Source: Nocardia ninae NBRC 108245 (GTDB lineage Bacteria > Actinomycetota > Actinomycetes > Mycobacteriales > Mycobacteriaceae). From it: 43,876 nt of DNA. Location of the stretch: positions 1 to 43,876 of the forward strand of contig NZ_BJXA01000076.1 in assembly GCF_007990755.1 (NCBI RefSeq), in the 5' to 3' direction. Positions 32,948 to 42,294 of this stretch are shown in pieces (within the stretch, counting starts at the first letter, position 1; each line of letters begins with the position of its first letter). Made by a program: the position numbers and the translations under genes. The notes beneath the pieces are model-generated. The model was not told the origin of the DNA. It worked only from the letters and a program-made list of their open reading frames with translations, and did no database searches.

Positions 32948-33475
32948 ATGCGGATCAAGTCGGCGATCGTCACGGGCACGGTCTTCGCGCTGTTGCTGTC
33001 CGCGTGCGGATCGCGCGGCGACTCGGACACCTCGAACACGCCGCTGCGGCCGCCGCCGAAGGTCGCCACGCTCGGCCCGTTCGTCGGCGAGTGCGGGCAC
33101 GCCACCGACGACGAGGTGCGTGATCTCGCGGGGCTCGGCCAGATCTCCCAGGCGCTGAAGAATTCGGTCGGCTGCAATTGGCAGTCCGCCGGATTGGGTT
33201 CGCCCAGCGTAACTTTCGCGTCGTATCGGGGCAGCCCGATCGACCGCGAGAAGGCGTGGGTGACCACCCAGGGGCGGACCACCCAGGCGATCGAAGTCGG
33301 CGGCCGCACCGGCTGGCAGGCGCTCGAGCCGGACAGCAAGGTCTGCGACCTCGCCGTGCAGCTCGACGACGACTTCTTCGAATGGTCGATGTCCTACGGC
33401 ATGTTCGCGCCCGACGGCAACCCGTGCGACCGGATGCACAAGCTGGCGGAGCTGACCGTGCGGCGGCTGAAGTGA
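32948..33475 (+). CDS. Four-Cys lipoprotein, DUF3558-like (copy 1)
   Basis: A 175-aa lipoprotein. Lipobox LLLSACGS near residue 20. The mature part has four Cys: ECGHATDDEV, GCNWQSA, VCDLAVQ and PCDRMHKLAELTVRRL. This C, CxW, C, C-helix layout is the DUF3558-like module. The protein is anchored on the outer face of the membrane. The next gene, 14 bases on, has the same architecture. The function of the family is unknown. The same module appears twice in each kinase ectodomain at 22-25.7 kb. Confidence 0.85.
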   Translation: MRIKSAIVTGTVFALLLSACGSRGDSDTSNTPLRPPPKVATLGPFVGECGHATDDEVRDLAGLGQISQALKNSVGCNWQSAGLGSPSVTFASYRGSPIDREKAWVTTQGRTTQAIEVGGRTGWQALEPDSKVCDLAVQLDDDFFEWSMSYGMFAPDGNPCDRMHKLAELTVRRLK

Positions 33476-33489
33476 GGGGGAGGACGGCA

Positions 33490-34041
33490 ATGCAGCTTCG
33501 TCGCGCTCGCGCCATACTCACGGCGGCCGCTGTCTCGGCCCTCGCGGTGACCGTCGCGGGTTGCGGTCAGACGGTGAGCGGTTCGGCACATCCCGCCGGT
33601 TCGGGGACCGGGGAGTCGGTGAACACCAACTTCGACAAGCTGTTGCGCGAATGCGACATCGTCTCGCTGAACCAGGTCGGCGACGCGGTGAGCCAGGGCG
33701 CCATGGCGATGCAGTCCTTCTACGGCGCGGTGTGCATGTGGGACGTGCAGGGTTCGAGCAGCGCCATGGTCACCCTGAACTGGTACGAGATCGGCTCGCT
33801 GAACAACGAGAAGACCACCAACGACAAGTTGGGTTACCTGACCAACAACATCACCGTGCAGGGGCGGCGCGGGCTGGAGACGCGGCGGCCGAACGATCCG
33901 GACTCCTGTGGCGTCAGCGCGGGGGCCGCGGATCAAGGTGTGATCGGGTTCTGGATCAACTATCGGCCCGGCTCGGCGCACCCGGATCCGTGCGCGGGCG
34001 CCAAGAAACTCGTAGAGTTGACGCTGAACCTGGCCAGGTAG
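33490..34041 (+). CDS. Four-Cys lipoprotein, DUF3558-like (copy 2)
   Basis: A 183-aa lipoprotein in an operon with the previous gene. The lipobox is VAGCGQ near residue 25, followed by TVSGSAHP, a common start in actinobacterial lipoproteins. The four mature Cys are in RECDIVSLNQVGDAV, VCMWDVQG, SCGVSAG and PCAGAKKLVELTLNLA. A strong GGGAGG precedes ATG 33490. Identity with copy 1 is low outside the Cys frame, so they are old paralogues. It is followed by the rpsL promoter region. Confidence 0.87.
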   Translation: MQLRRARAILTAAAVSALAVTVAGCGQTVSGSAHPAGSGTGESVNTNFDKLLRECDIVSLNQVGDAVSQGAMAMQSFYGAVCMWDVQGSSSAMVTLNWYEIGSLNNEKTTNDKLGYLTNNITVQGRRGLETRRPNDPDSCGVSAGAADQGVIGFWINYRPGSAHPDPCAGAKKLVELTLNLAR

Positions 34042-34063
34042 CGGGGTCTGCAGCCACCCCGCT

Positions 34064-34093
34064 TTGACCCTGTGTCGCGACCACGAGTATCGT
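34064..34093 (+). promoter_or_regulatory. Promoter of the rpsL operon
   Basis: TTGACC (34064-34069), an 18-base spacer and TATCGT (34088-34093) form a good housekeeping promoter. It would give a leader of about 210 bases before rpsL. The leader contains no obvious gene. Confidence 0.6.
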
Positions 34094-34310
34094 GGATCGC
34101 TGTGCCCGGAAGCATACGGGCAAGTTCGTGCGTGACCGTAGGCCAGCGAAAGCGGCTGACACCTCCAGCGTGCCCGCATTTCGGGCCCTACACCGCGCGC
34201 GACACGCCCGACCTCGGGGCACGTGAAACGTGGCCGGACGTGCGAGTGAAAGCTCGATGACAAAGACATGAAGTTCCAGACACCGCGTAACTAATAAGGA
34301 AAGCCGGTCT

Positions 34311-34685
34311 ATGCCAACCATCAACCAGCTGGTCCGCAAGGGTCGCCGCGACAAGGTCTCCAAGACGAAGACCGCGGCGCTCAAGGGCAGCCCGCAGCGT
34401 CGTGGCGTGTGCACTCGCGTGTACACCACGACCCCGAAGAAGCCGAACTCCGCGCTGCGTAAGGTCGCGCGCGTTCGCCTGACCAGCGCGGTCGAGGTCA
34501 CGGCCTACATCCCGGGCGAGGGCCACAACCTGCAGGAGCACTCGATGGTGCTCGTTCGTGGCGGCCGTGTGAAGGACCTTCCCGGTGTGCGTTACAAGAT
34601 CATCCGTGGCTCGCTCGACACCCAGGGTGTGAAGAACCGCAAGCAGGCCCGCAGCCGTTACGGCGCCAAGAAGGAGAAGAGCTGA
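34311..34685 (+). CDS. rpsL: 30S ribosomal protein S12
   Basis: Ribosomal protein S12, 124 aa, full length, at the decoding centre. Lys43 ([11 protein letters not shown]) and Lys88 ([12 protein letters not shown]) are the drug-sensitive forms, so no common streptomycin-resistance change is visible. ATG 34311 follows AAGGAAAG. It heads the str operon rpsL-rpsG-fusA-tuf. Confidence 0.99.
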   Translation: MPTINQLVRKGRRDKVSKTKTAALKGSPQRRGVCTRVYTTTPKKPNSALRKVARVRLTSAVEVTAYIPGEGHNLQEHSMVLVRGGRVKDLPGVRYKIIRGSLDTQGVKNRKQARSRYGAKKEKS

Positions 34686-34686
34686 T

Positions 34687-35157
34687 ATGCCACGCAAGGG
34701 CCCCGCACCCAAGCGTCCGCTGATCAACGACCCGGTCTACGGGTCCCCGCTGGTCACTCAGCTGGTCAACAAGATCCTGCTGGACGGCAAGAAGTCCACG
34801 GCCGAGCGCATCGTCTACGGCGCGCTGGAGCAGGCGCGCGAGAAGACCGGCACCGATCCGGTCGTCACCCTCAAGCGCGCGCTGGACAACGTCAAGCCTG
34901 CCCTCGAGGTCAAGCCCCGCCGCGTCGGTGGCGCCACCTACCAGGTGCCCGTCGAGGTCCGTCCGGGCCGTTCCAACACGCTGGCCCTGCGCTGGCTGGT
35001 CAACTACTCCCGCGCTCGCCGCGAGAAGACCATGGTCGAGCGTCTGGCCAATGAGCTCCTCGATGCCAGCAACGGCCTCGGTGCTTCGGTGAAGCGCCGT
35101 GAGGACACCCACAAGATGGCCGAGTCGAACCGGGCCTTCGCGCACTACCGCTGGTGA
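34687..35157 (+). CDS. rpsG: 30S ribosomal protein S7
   Basis: Ribosomal protein S7, 156 aa, full length. It begins [12 protein letters not shown] and ends RAFAHYRW, standard for actinobacteria. It starts 1 base after the rpsL stop, so translation is coupled; its ribosome site AAGGAGAAG lies in the last codons of rpsL. S7 nucleates the head of the small subunit. Confidence 0.99.
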   Translation: MPRKGPAPKRPLINDPVYGSPLVTQLVNKILLDGKKSTAERIVYGALEQAREKTGTDPVVTLKRALDNVKPALEVKPRRVGGATYQVPVEVRPGRSNTLALRWLVNYSRARREKTMVERLANELLDASNGLGASVKRREDTHKMAESNRAFAHYRW

Positions 35158-35238
35158 CGTCTGCCCGGCCCATCGTCTGGGGTCGGGAGGCACACTGTCG
35201 GCGCGGCACCAACCTGCCGCTTCCGGCGTTGACATAGA

Positions 35239-35256
35239 GACGACCACAGGGTCGTC
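35239..35256 (+). other. Small hairpin before fusA
   Basis: GACGACC (35239-35245) pairs with GGTCGTC (35250-35256) over a 4-nt loop. TTGACA (35229-35234) stands just before it but no good -10 follows at 17 bases. It is a leader stem or weak pause site in the 138-base rpsG-fusA gap. Confidence 0.4.
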
Positions 35257-35295
35257 CCCGAAAATCCCATCTAGCTACGAGCGGGGAAGATTTCC

Positions 35296-37398
35296 GTGGC
35301 ACAGGACGTGCTCACCGACCTGAACAAGGTCCGCAACATCGGCATCATGGCCCACATTGATGCGGGCAAGACGACCACAACCGAACGCATCCTCTTCTAC
35401 ACCGGCATCACCTACAAGATCGGTGAGGTTCATGATGGCGCGGCCACCATGGACTGGATGGAGCAGGAGCAGGAGCGTGGTATCACCATCACCTCCGCGG
35501 CTACCACGTGCTTCTGGAACGACAACCAGATCAACATCATCGACACCCCCGGGCACGTCGACTTCACCGTCGAGGTGGAGCGGTCGCTGCGCGTGCTCGA
35601 CGGCGCCGTTGCGGTGTTCGACGGCAAGGAAGGTGTCGAGCCGCAGTCCGAGCAGGTGTGGCGTCAGGCCGACAAGTACGACGTGCCGCGAATCTGCTTC
35701 GTCAACAAGATGGACAAGCTCGGCGCGGACTTCTACTTCACCGTGCAGACCATCAAGGACCGCCTCGGTGCCAAGCCGTTGGTCATCCAGCTGCCGATCG
35801 GCGCTGAGGACACCTTCGAGGGCATCGTCGACCTGGTCGAGAACAACGCCAAGGTCTGGCGGGGCGAGACCAAGCTCGGCGAAGAGTACGAGGTCGTCGA
35901 GATCCCGGAGGATCTGAAAGAGCGGGCCGAGCAGTACCGTCAGGAACTGCTGGAGACCGTCGCGGAGTCCGACGAGGCGCTGCTGGAGAAGTTCTTCGGC
36001 GGCGAGGAGCTCTCGCTCGAGGAGATCAAGGGCGCGATCCGCAAGCTCACGGTCAACTCCGAGATCTACCCGGTGCTCTGTGGCTCGGCGTTCAAGAACA
36101 AGGGCGTTCAGCCCATGCTCGACGCGGTCATCGACTACCTGCCCTCGCCGCTGGACGTGGAGGCCACCACCGGCCACGTGCCCGGCAAGGAAGAGGAGCT
36201 GCTGACCCGCAAGCCGAGCGCCGACGAGCCGTTCGCGGCCCTGGCGTTCAAGATCGCGGTGCACCCCTTCTTCGGCAAGCTGACCTACGTCCGGGTGTAC
36301 TCCGGCAAGGTCGACTCCGGCGCCCAGGTCATCAACTCGACCAAGGGCAAGAAGGAGCGTCTGGGCAAGCTGTTCCAGATGCACTCCAACAAGGAGAACC
36401 CGGTTCCGGCTGCCTCGGCAGGTCACATCTACGCGGTGATCGGCCTCAAGGACACCACCACCGGTGACACCCTGTGCGATCCGCAGAACCAGATCGTGCT
36501 CGAGTCCATGACCTTCCCGGACCCGGTCATCGAGGTCTCCATCGAGCCGAAGACCAAGTCCGACCAGGAGAAGCTGGGCACCGCGATCCAGCGTCTCTCG
36601 GAAGAGGACCCGACCTTCTCGGTCAAGCTCGACCAGGAGACCGGCCAGACCGTCATCGGCGGCATGGGCGAGCTCCACCTCGACATTCTCGTCGACCGCA
36701 TGCGTCGCGAGTTCAAGGTCGAGGCGAACGTCGGTAAGCCGCAGGTGGCCTACCGCGAGACGATCACCAAGAAGGTCGAGAAGCTCGAGTTCACCCACAA
36801 GAAGCAGACCGGTGGCTCCGGCCAGTTCGCGAAGGTCATCATCGCCGTCGAGCCGTTCGTCGGCGAGGACGGCGCGACCTACGAGTTCGAGAACAAGGTC
36901 TCCGGTGGCCGCGTGCCGCGCGAGTACATCCCTTCGGTGGACGCCGGTGCGCAGGATGCCATGCAGTACGGTGTGCTCGCGGGCTACCCGCTGGTGAACC
37001 TGAAGGTCGTTCTGCTCGACGGCGCGTACCACGACGTCGACTCGTCGGAAATGGCCTTCAAGATCGCCGGCTCGCAGGCCCTGAAGGAAGCGGCCCGTAA
37101 GGCCGGTCCGGTGATCCTCGAGCCGCTCATGGCGGTCGAGGTCATCACGCCCGAGGAGTACATGGGCGATGTGATCGGCGACCTGAATTCCCGCCGTGGC
37201 CAGATCCAGGCCATGGAGGAACGCAGTGGTGCCCGTGTCGTCAAGGCGCTGGTTCCGCTCTCGGAGATGTTCGGTTACATCGGTGACCTGCGGTCGAAGA
37301 CCCAGGGCCGAGCGAACTACTCCATGGTGTTCGACTCGTACGCGGAGGTTCCGGCCAACGTGTCGAAGGAGATCATCGCCAAGGCGACCGGCGAGTAA
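35296..37398 (+). CDS. fusA: Elongation factor G
   Basis: Translational GTPase, 700 aa, that drives ribosomal translocation. G-domain motifs: P-loop AHIDAGKTT (19-27), [13 protein letters not shown] and NKMD. Domains II-V follow, with the loop GGSGQFAKV in domain IV and [14 protein letters not shown] in domain V. GTG 35296 gives [11 protein letters not shown], the usual start. It is the housekeeping copy by its place in the str operon. Confidence 0.99.
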   Translation: MAQDVLTDLNKVRNIGIMAHIDAGKTTTTERILFYTGITYKIGEVHDGAATMDWMEQEQERGITITSAATTCFWNDNQINIIDTPGHVDFTVEVERSLRVLDGAVAVFDGKEGVEPQSEQVWRQADKYDVPRICFVNKMDKLGADFYFTVQTIKDRLGAKPLVIQLPIGAEDTFEGIVDLVENNAKVWRGETKLGEEYEVVEIPEDLKERAEQYRQELLETVAESDEALLEKFFGGEELSLEEIKGAIRKLTVNSEIYPVLCGSAFKNKGVQPMLDAVIDYLPSPLDVEATTGHVPGKEEELLTRKPSADEPFAALAFKIAVHPFFGKLTYVRVYSGKVDSGAQVINSTKGKKERLGKLFQMHSNKENPVPAASAGHIYAVIGLKDTTTGDTLCDPQNQIVLESMTFPDPVIEVSIEPKTKSDQEKLGTAIQRLSEEDPTFSVKLDQETGQTVIGGMGELHLDILVDRMRREFKVEANVGKPQVAYRETITKKVEKLEFTHKKQTGGSGQFAKVIIAVEPFVGEDGATYEFENKVSGGRVPREYIPSVDAGAQDAMQYGVLAGYPLVNLKVVLLDGAYHDVDSSEMAFKIAGSQALKEAARKAGPVILEPLMAVEVITPEEYMGDVIGDLNSRRGQIQAMEERSGARVVKALVPLSEMFGYIGDLRSKTQGRANYSMVFDSYAEVPANVSKEIIAKATGE

Positions 37399-37402
37399 TA
37401 CC

Positions 37403-37466
37403 GGCGGAGCAAGTGCAAGACTGGCAGCAAGCCCAATAGGGACAAGCTGCATGCACTTGCCCCGCC
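37403..37466 (+). other. Long stem in the fusA-tuf gap
   Basis: Bases 37403-37417 pair with 37452-37466 at 14 of 15 positions, around a 34-nt loop. The core is GCAAGTGCA/TGCACTTGC. It lies in the 146-base gap between fusA and tuf, about 65 bases before the tuf ribosome site. It could be a leader structure, an RNA-processing site, or a binding site for a regulator of tuf. Confidence 0.5.
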
Positions 37467-37544
37467 AGCCGGGAGTCAGTACGACCCCAGTAATAACCGC
37501 ACTGCTGCAACTGCACGCACCAACAAGTCCAGGAGGACACCACA

Positions 37545-38735
37545 GTGGCGAAGGCGAAGTTCGAGCGGACGAAGCCGCACGTCAACATCGGCACCATCGG
37601 TCACGTCGACCACGGCAAGACCACGCTGACCGCAGCGATCACCAAGGTGCTGGCTGACAAGTACCCGGATCTGAACGCCGCGTTCGCGTTCGATCAGATC
37701 GACAAGGCGCCGGAGGAGAAGGCTCGTGGTATCACGATCAACATCTCCCACGTCGAGTACCAGACGGAGAAGCGCCACTACGCGCACGTCGACGCTCCGG
37801 GTCACGCTGACTACATCAAGAACATGATCACCGGTGCGGCGCAGATGGACGGTGCCATCCTCGTGGTCGCCGCGACCGACGGCCCGATGCCGCAGACCCG
37901 CGAGCACGTGCTGCTCGCCCGTCAGGTCGGCGTGCCCTACATCCTGGTCGCGCTGAACAAGTCGGACATGGTCGACGACGAGGAAATCCTCGAGCTCGTC
38001 GAGATGGAGGTCCGCGAACTGCTGGCCGCCCAGGAGTTCGACGAGGACGCGCCGGTCGTGCGCGTCTCCGGTCTGAAGGCGCTCGAGGGCGACCCGAAGT
38101 GGACCGAGTCCATCGTCGAGCTGATGAACGCCGTCGACGAGTCGATCCCGGACCCGGTCCGCGACACCGAGAAGCCGTTCCTGATGCCGGTCGAGGACGT
38201 GTTCACGATCACCGGTCGTGGCACCGTCGTCACCGGTCGCGTCGAGCGCGGCATCGTCAACGTGAACGAGGAAGTCGAGATCGTCGGCATCAAGCCGACC
38301 TCGACCAAGACCACGGTCACCGGTATCGAGATGTTCCGCAAGCTGCTCGACCAGGGCCAGGCCGGCGACAACGTCGGTCTGCTGGTTCGTGGCATCAAGC
38401 GCGAAGATGTCGAGCGCGGCCAGGTCATCGTGAAGCCGGGCACCACCACCCCGCACACCGAGTTCGAGGGCCAGGCCTACATCCTGTCCAAGGACGAGGG
38501 CGGCCGGCACACGCCGTTCTTCAACAACTACCGTCCCCAGTTCTACTTCCGTACGACTGACGTGACGGGCGTTGTGACCCTCCCCGAGGGCACCGAGATG
38601 GTTATGCCGGGCGACAACACCGAAATGTCGGTCGTGCTGATCCAGCCGATCGCCATGGAAGAGGGCCTGCGTTTCGCGATCCGTGAAGGTGGCCGCACCG
38701 TCGGCGCCGGTCGCGTCACGAAGATCATCAAGTGA
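37545..38735 (+). CDS. tuf: Elongation factor Tu
   Basis: Translational GTPase, 396 aa, that brings aminoacyl-tRNA to the ribosome. Motifs: [10 protein letters not shown] (19-28), [25 protein letters not shown] and NKSDMVDD. The C-terminal barrel ends with [24 protein letters not shown] 37545 follows the strong AGGAGG at 37531-37536. A perfect terminator hairpin follows the stop. Confidence 0.99.
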   Translation: MAKAKFERTKPHVNIGTIGHVDHGKTTLTAAITKVLADKYPDLNAAFAFDQIDKAPEEKARGITINISHVEYQTEKRHYAHVDAPGHADYIKNMITGAAQMDGAILVVAATDGPMPQTREHVLLARQVGVPYILVALNKSDMVDDEEILELVEMEVRELLAAQEFDEDAPVVRVSGLKALEGDPKWTESIVELMNAVDESIPDPVRDTEKPFLMPVEDVFTITGRGTVVTGRVERGIVNVNEEVEIVGIKPTSTKTTVTGIEMFRKLLDQGQAGDNVGLLVRGIKREDVERGQVIVKPGTTTPHTEFEGQAYILSKDEGGRHTPFFNNYRPQFYFRTTDVTGVVTLPEGTEMVMPGDNTEMSVVLIQPIAMEEGLRFAIREGGRTVGAGRVTKIIK

Positions 38736-38755
38736 TTTCCTGAATCACTGAAACT

Positions 38756-38789
38756 GAACGGCGCCGCTCCGAAAGGAGCGGCGCCGTTC
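38756..38789 (+). terminator. Terminator after tuf with GAAA loop
   Basis: A perfect 15-bp stem (38756-38770 with 38775-38789) is closed by the stable tetraloop GAAA. It stands 20 bases after the tuf stop and ends the str operon. There is no U-run. Confidence 0.85.
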
Positions 38790-38810
38790 GGCGTCTGAGG
38801 GACTAGTCCG

Positions 38811-38984
38811 CCGTGCGTTGGTATCGAAGGTGGCCACGCCGAGGGACTTCCAGGCTGCCAACAGTCGGCTGTCGCCGGAGGCAGCCGCAGTGCCGGCATC
38901 TTCCGTCTGCTCTGCGGAGGCGCAATCGACCGCATCGTATCCGCGCAGCGCTACGCCCTGCCTCGAAGTCCCAAATGCTGCCAT
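38811..38984 (-). pseudogene. Truncated VapC-type PIN toxin, C-terminal remnant
   Basis: The minus strand encodes GVALRGYDAVDCASAE then AAASGDSRLLAAWKSLG and VATFDTNA. This matches the last third of actinobacterial VapC PIN toxins, including the third acidic residue (Asp of YDAV) and the fourth (Asp of SGD). The N-terminal half, with the first two active-site residues, is absent. The open frame continues to 38745, through the tuf terminator, so even the normal end is altered. A complete VapB antitoxin gene lies upstream on the same strand (39241-39495), and between them is a repeat-bearing stretch. I read it as a broken vapC. Confidence 0.65.
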
Positions 38985-38985
38985 A

Positions 38986-39109
38986 GTGTCCCGTTGGACA
39001 AGGACGGCATTCGCGAGTGGGACATGGTGGCGGGTCTACTCGATGGATGCCGCCGTGGTGTCCCGCTGGGCGTGGATGGTGGTTGTGGGTGGGACATGGT
39101 GGCGGTCTA
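38986..39109. repeat. Two 72-nt-period imperfect direct repeats
   Basis: GTGTCCCG(T/C)TGG begins at 38986 and at 39058. Each copy ends in GTGGGACATGGTGGCGG and TCTA about 50 bases later. TGTCCC at the left and GGGACA at the right of each copy are inverted, as at the ends of small mobile elements. No transposase frame is visible. The stretch 39110-39240 holds no supported gene. Confidence 0.5.
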
Positions 39110-39240
39110 GCTGGTCGGACAGTTCCGTCGCGCGCAATAGCGGCGCATTGTCGACCTTGGTCTGTGGTCAGAGTTGATCCAAGAGTCGTAGGCGTGCCGC
39201 ATGTTCCTCGTTGTTGAGACGGGTCAGTCGATGCAGCCGA

Positions 39241-39495
39241 TCATCGGCGTTGGTCATCAATCAGTTCGCTCACCGTGCCGTGGCCTTGGATCGGTTGGGG
39301 CGCAGGCTGCTTTCGAGTACGTGCGGGTTGAACCCGCCGTTCTTCCCGGGCCGACACCGGCCCGGGAAGTTGTCCAGTGGGGACGACTCGAGCGATTGGC
39401 TGATCGTGGTCAGTAACCGTCACGGTCCGTCCGGCTCGAACCTCCGCCAGATACCGGCTCAAGCTGTCCCGTAGTTCGAGTACTCCGACCTCCAC
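39241..39495 (-). CDS. VapB/Phd-family antitoxin (orphan)
   Basis: An 84-aa antitoxin of the Phd/YefM-VapB type. VGVLELRDSLSRYLAEVRAGRT and VTVTDHDQPIARVVPTG form the DNA-binding fold; the toxin-binding tail ends GTVSELIDDQRR, the usual end. GTG 39495 follows a strong AAGGAGG at a 5-base spacing. In intact loci vapC overlaps or directly follows vapB; here only a distant C-terminal vapC piece remains at 38811. It may still repress its own promoter or block another toxin. Confidence 0.85.
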   Translation of the reverse strand: MEVGVLELRDSLSRYLAEVRAGRTVTVTDHDQPIARVVPTGQLPGPVSAREERRVQPARTRKQPAPQPIQGHGTVSELIDDQRR

Positions 39496-39561
39496 CGCTG
39501 CCTCCTTGTGGCCATATTTCCATAGGTAGCTGTAGCCACAATCGGTTTGGTGGCGGGGCGG

Positions 39562-40227
39562 TCAGCAGGTGTAGGTTCGGCCGACTGAGGAGTCGGGGGG
39601 TGATTGGGCTTCGCGGAGGCAGCCGAAGGGGACTATGGCGTCGTCGCTCATGTGGACGCCGGTGCGGGTGGTGGGGTTGACGCAGGTGAGGCCGTCGGTG
39701 GCGATGCGACAGGTGTAGTCGCCGAAGGTGAGTTTGCTGTCGTAGGGGAGGGTTTGGCCGTCGCCGTGGATGAAAAGGCCTGGGTCGCCGCGGAATTGGC
39801 CTACGGTGAGGGTTTTCGCGGAGTAGTTGACGTAGCCGCCGTCCCAGTTTCCGAAACCCTCGTGCGGCTTGGGGACGGGGTTCTTCAGTTTCACTACACA
39901 GTTGAATCCGTCTAGCTGATAGGCGGTTCCGGTGATGCAGCTGATCTTTCCGGAGGGGCTGATGAAGGCGATGTCGCTCTTCAGGTCGGCGGCGGCGCCG
40001 GTGCCCGTGCTCGCGGAGTGGTAGCGGCTCGGGTCGACTTCGGTGCCCGCTTGGACCCAGGCGATCCGGTCCTTCAATCGGCTTTCCGGGCTGGCCGGTG
40101 TCGAGGGCGGCGCGGCCGTGGTCGAGGTCGCCGGTGGTGGGCCGGGGGCGGGCTGTGGTTGGCCCGAGGTGGATTGGGAACAGGCGCTCAGCGCCAAGAT
40201 CAAGGCAGCGAGTGCCGCAATTCGCAT
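39562..40227 (-). CDS. Lipoprotein of unknown function
   Basis: A 221-aa lipoprotein. Lipobox LALSACSQ with C16. A long Pro/Thr/Ala-rich linker (about residues 20-50) leads to a folded part with FISPSGKISCITG, GFNCVVKL, DYTCRIA and GLTCVNP, and the end is YTC. Six Cys in the folded part suggest three disulfides. ATG 40227 was chosen because TAGTCT stands 7 bases upstream (40240-40235), giving a leaderless mRNA; ATG 40245 is an alternative. No family name is certain. Confidence 0.82.
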   Translation of the reverse strand: MRIAALAALILALSACSQSTSGQPQPAPGPPPATSTTAAPPSTPASPESRLKDRIAWVQAGTEVDPSRYHSASTGTGAAADLKSDIAFISPSGKISCITGTAYQLDGFNCVVKLKNPVPKPHEGFGNWDGGYVNYSAKTLTVGQFRGDPGLFIHGDGQTLPYDSKLTFGDYTCRIATDGLTCVNPTTRTGVHMSDDAIVPFGCLREAQSPPDSSVGRTYTC

Positions 40228-40234
40228 GGCTCCC

Positions 40235-40240
40235 AGACTA
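40235..40240 (-). promoter_or_regulatory. -10 box (TAGTCT) of a leaderless lipoprotein transcript
   Basis: Minus-strand TAGTCT ends 7 bases before ATG 40227. GGGAG between them could also act as a weak ribosome site. Confidence 0.45.
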
Positions 40241-40374
40241 GCCATTGTGGCGCAACATGTTCCGGCCACGGTCGGGCGGGGAGGTGATTCGATGACCTCG
40301 GAGGTTATCGCGGAACGGCGGTCGGGTCCGTTAGCGTCGAAATGCGAACAACACCGGATCATCGGAGGAACGTG

Positions 40375-41205
40375 ATGAGCAAGAACCTCGCCGCTGAGCT
40401 CGACATCGCCGAGGGGGCGCTGCGGCACGGGCTGCCCTACCTGGCGCTGGGTGCCGGGCGACCGCTGGCGTTCCTGCGCTGGTTCACGCCGGACCACGCG
40501 AATCCGAGTGGCTGGATGCGGAATTCCGAGATCAAGATGCTGGCGCCGTTGGCGCGGCACTTCCGCGTCTACGCGGTGAATCGGGCGCCGGGGATGGCCG
40601 AGGGCACCACGATGGGCGAGATCGCAGCCCAGCACGCGGACGCGTTGCAGGCCGAGTTCGGCGAACCGGTGGATGTGCTCGGTGTCTCGTCCGGCGGATC
40701 GTTGGCGCTGCAGCTGGCGGCGGATCAGCCGGGCGCCGTCCGCCGCCTGGTCATCGCCTCGTCCGGCTACCGCTTGGATCCGCTCGCCAAACAGGCCCAG
40801 ATCCGCTACGGCGAAGCGGCGTTCGCGGGTCGGCGCGCACTGCATCACCTGGCGCCGATCACCGCCTCGTCACGGTTGCTCGCCCGGCTGGCCGGTGCGG
40901 GCATGTGGCTGATCGATCCGCTGGGCCGCCCGAAGAACCCGGCGGACACCCTCGCCTTCGTCCGCGCCGAAGACGAGTTCGACCTGTCCGACCGCCTCGC
41001 CGAGATCACCGCGCCGACCCTGGTCCTCGGCGGTGAACGCGACGCGGCCTACAGCACCGCGAACTTCCGCCACACCGCCGACGGCATCCCCACCTCCCGC
41101 CTGGTCATCTACCCCGGTACCAGCCACATGGGTGTCGTCAAGCACGCTCGCTTCGCCCGCGACGTCACCGAATTCCTCACCTCCGCAACCCCGCTCGCGC
41201 CCTGA
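40375..41205 (+). CDS. Alpha/beta hydrolase
   Basis: A 276-aa alpha/beta-fold hydrolase. The nucleophile elbow is G-V-S-S-G in VDVLGVSSGGSLALQLA. The likely acid is Asp in VLGGERDAAYS and the likely base is His in GTSHMGVV. ATG 40375 follows GGAGG. It is divergent from the lipoprotein gene. The substrate is unknown; the layout fits esterases and lipases of the 3-oxoadipate-lactonase type. Confidence 0.88.
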   Translation: MSKNLAAELDIAEGALRHGLPYLALGAGRPLAFLRWFTPDHANPSGWMRNSEIKMLAPLARHFRVYAVNRAPGMAEGTTMGEIAAQHADALQAEFGEPVDVLGVSSGGSLALQLAADQPGAVRRLVIASSGYRLDPLAKQAQIRYGEAAFAGRRALHHLAPITASSRLLARLAGAGMWLIDPLGRPKNPADTLAFVRAEDEFDLSDRLAEITAPTLVLGGERDAAYSTANFRHTADGIPTSRLVIYPGTSHMGVVKHARFARDVTEFLTSATPLAP

Positions 41206-41286
41206 CCGCATTGCCGACGGGCATGCGGCAACTCCCGCTTCCGGACTGACTGCCCGTCGGCGGGCGCTCGGCAAACACACATCAGC

Positions 41287-42243
41287 TCAACACCGCGGCG
41301 TCGGAATCCAATGCCCGGTGCGGTGAGCGCGCCCCGAGACCTCGGCGGCAGCGCGGATGCGTTCGGCCAGCTGCGCGGGGTCATCCAGATCACTCCAGCT
41401 CCAGCGGACCACCTCCCACCCGAGTGCGCGTAATCGGTCGTCCCGGTCCTGTGCCGCAACCGTCCACTGCGCGGGCAGGCGTGCACCGCTCAATTCATCG
41501 CGCTGGTCACTCTGTCCGTCGAACTCGCCGATCACACCCAATCCATCGAACAGAAAGTCGACCCGTCCGACGCACACCTCATCATCGGTGAAGACCCGCG
41601 CCTGCAATTCCGGCGCGGGCAACCCGGTTTCATGAAAAGCCACCCGGCTACGCGACTCACCGACGCTCTCGCTGCGTCCGTCCAGGAACTCGATGGCCCG
41701 AGCGGCCTGCCGAGCTCCGCGGCGGTGCGCTGCTCGCCGGAGATGTTCGCCCACTGCATCGGCGGTGGTGAGTCCTTGGCGCAGCGCGCTGTCGCCGCAG
41801 ACGACCGCGTGTTCGAACCCCACCGAGCGCGCGATATCGAAGATCGTCCGCGGCGCGGTGGTCACCCGGACCCCGTTGATCAGGGTGATCTCGTCCGGCG
41901 CCAGTTGTGCCGAATGCAGGACCAGCTGTTTCCGGATCCGCCCACCGGCGATTCGGTCGCGCGTGACGTGCGCCCGCTCGAGCGGGATCGACCAGGTCGG
42001 CAAGCCGTGCAATATCAGCGCCGAACAATGGCTCGCCACAGCGTCATCGGACATCGCCTCGCACATCGCGAGTACAAGCATCAGATGGCGGCCCGCCAGG
42101 GTGAGCGCCGGCTGCGGCGCGTTCACATAGTGCCCGGCGCGGATCCGCTGCCATTTTCCGGAGCGGCAGAGGCGCTGCAATTGGCTGTCGGACATCCCGG
42201 AGGCCAAGGCCTGCGTGCGCGAGATCAGTTGCGGTGCGTCCAT
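41287..42243 (-). CDS. AbiEi-type HTH domain fused to DUF559 (Vsr-like) nuclease domain
   Basis: A 318-aa protein of a type common in actinobacteria. The N-terminal part (SDSQLQRLCRSGKWQRIRAGHYV) is the AbiEi antitoxin winged-helix domain. The middle has LILHGLPTW and TTAPRTIFDIAR. The C-terminal DUF559/very-short-patch-repair-like fold has RVDFLFDGLGVIGEFDGQSD and LRALGWEVVRWSWSDL, with a plausible D...E-x-D active site. No AbiEii toxin gene is adjacent, so it is not a normal type IV toxin-antitoxin pair. ATG 42243 was chosen (MDAPQLISRTQ). Two perfect DnaA boxes lie 52-78 bases upstream. Confidence 0.82.
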   Translation of the reverse strand: MDAPQLISRTQALASGMSDSQLQRLCRSGKWQRIRAGHYVNAPQPALTLAGRHLMLVLAMCEAMSDDAVASHCSALILHGLPTWSIPLERAHVTRDRIAGGRIRKQLVLHSAQLAPDEITLINGVRVTTAPRTIFDIARSVGFEHAVVCGDSALRQGLTTADAVGEHLRRAAHRRGARQAARAIEFLDGRSESVGESRSRVAFHETGLPAPELQARVFTDDEVCVGRVDFLFDGLGVIGEFDGQSDQRDELSGARLPAQWTVAAQDRDDRLRALGWEVVRWSWSDLDDPAQLAERIRAAAEVSGRAHRTGHWIPTPRC

Positions 42244-42294
42244 ACCGCGATCCTGACCGACGCCGACGCTCCGCAATACCCACCATCCGCCGAA

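Noticed and set aside
34311-34685. Possible streptomycin-resistance change in rpsL
   Set aside because: Lys43 and Lys88 are both the sensitive residues.
35275-37452. 725-codon minus-strand open frame opposite fusA
   Set aside because: Same cause: third-position G/C bias of fusA keeps the opposite frame open. No motif, no ribosome site.
39110-39240. Transposase gene in the repeat stretch
   Set aside because: No frame on either strand shows a DDE or other transposase motif; only short repeat ends are present.
39168-39257. 29-codon minus-strand frame (MTNADDRLHRL...) overlapping the vapB end
   Set aside because: It starts in an ATG at the place where vapC would start, but has no PIN motif (no early Asp strand) and no own ribosome site; probably chance.
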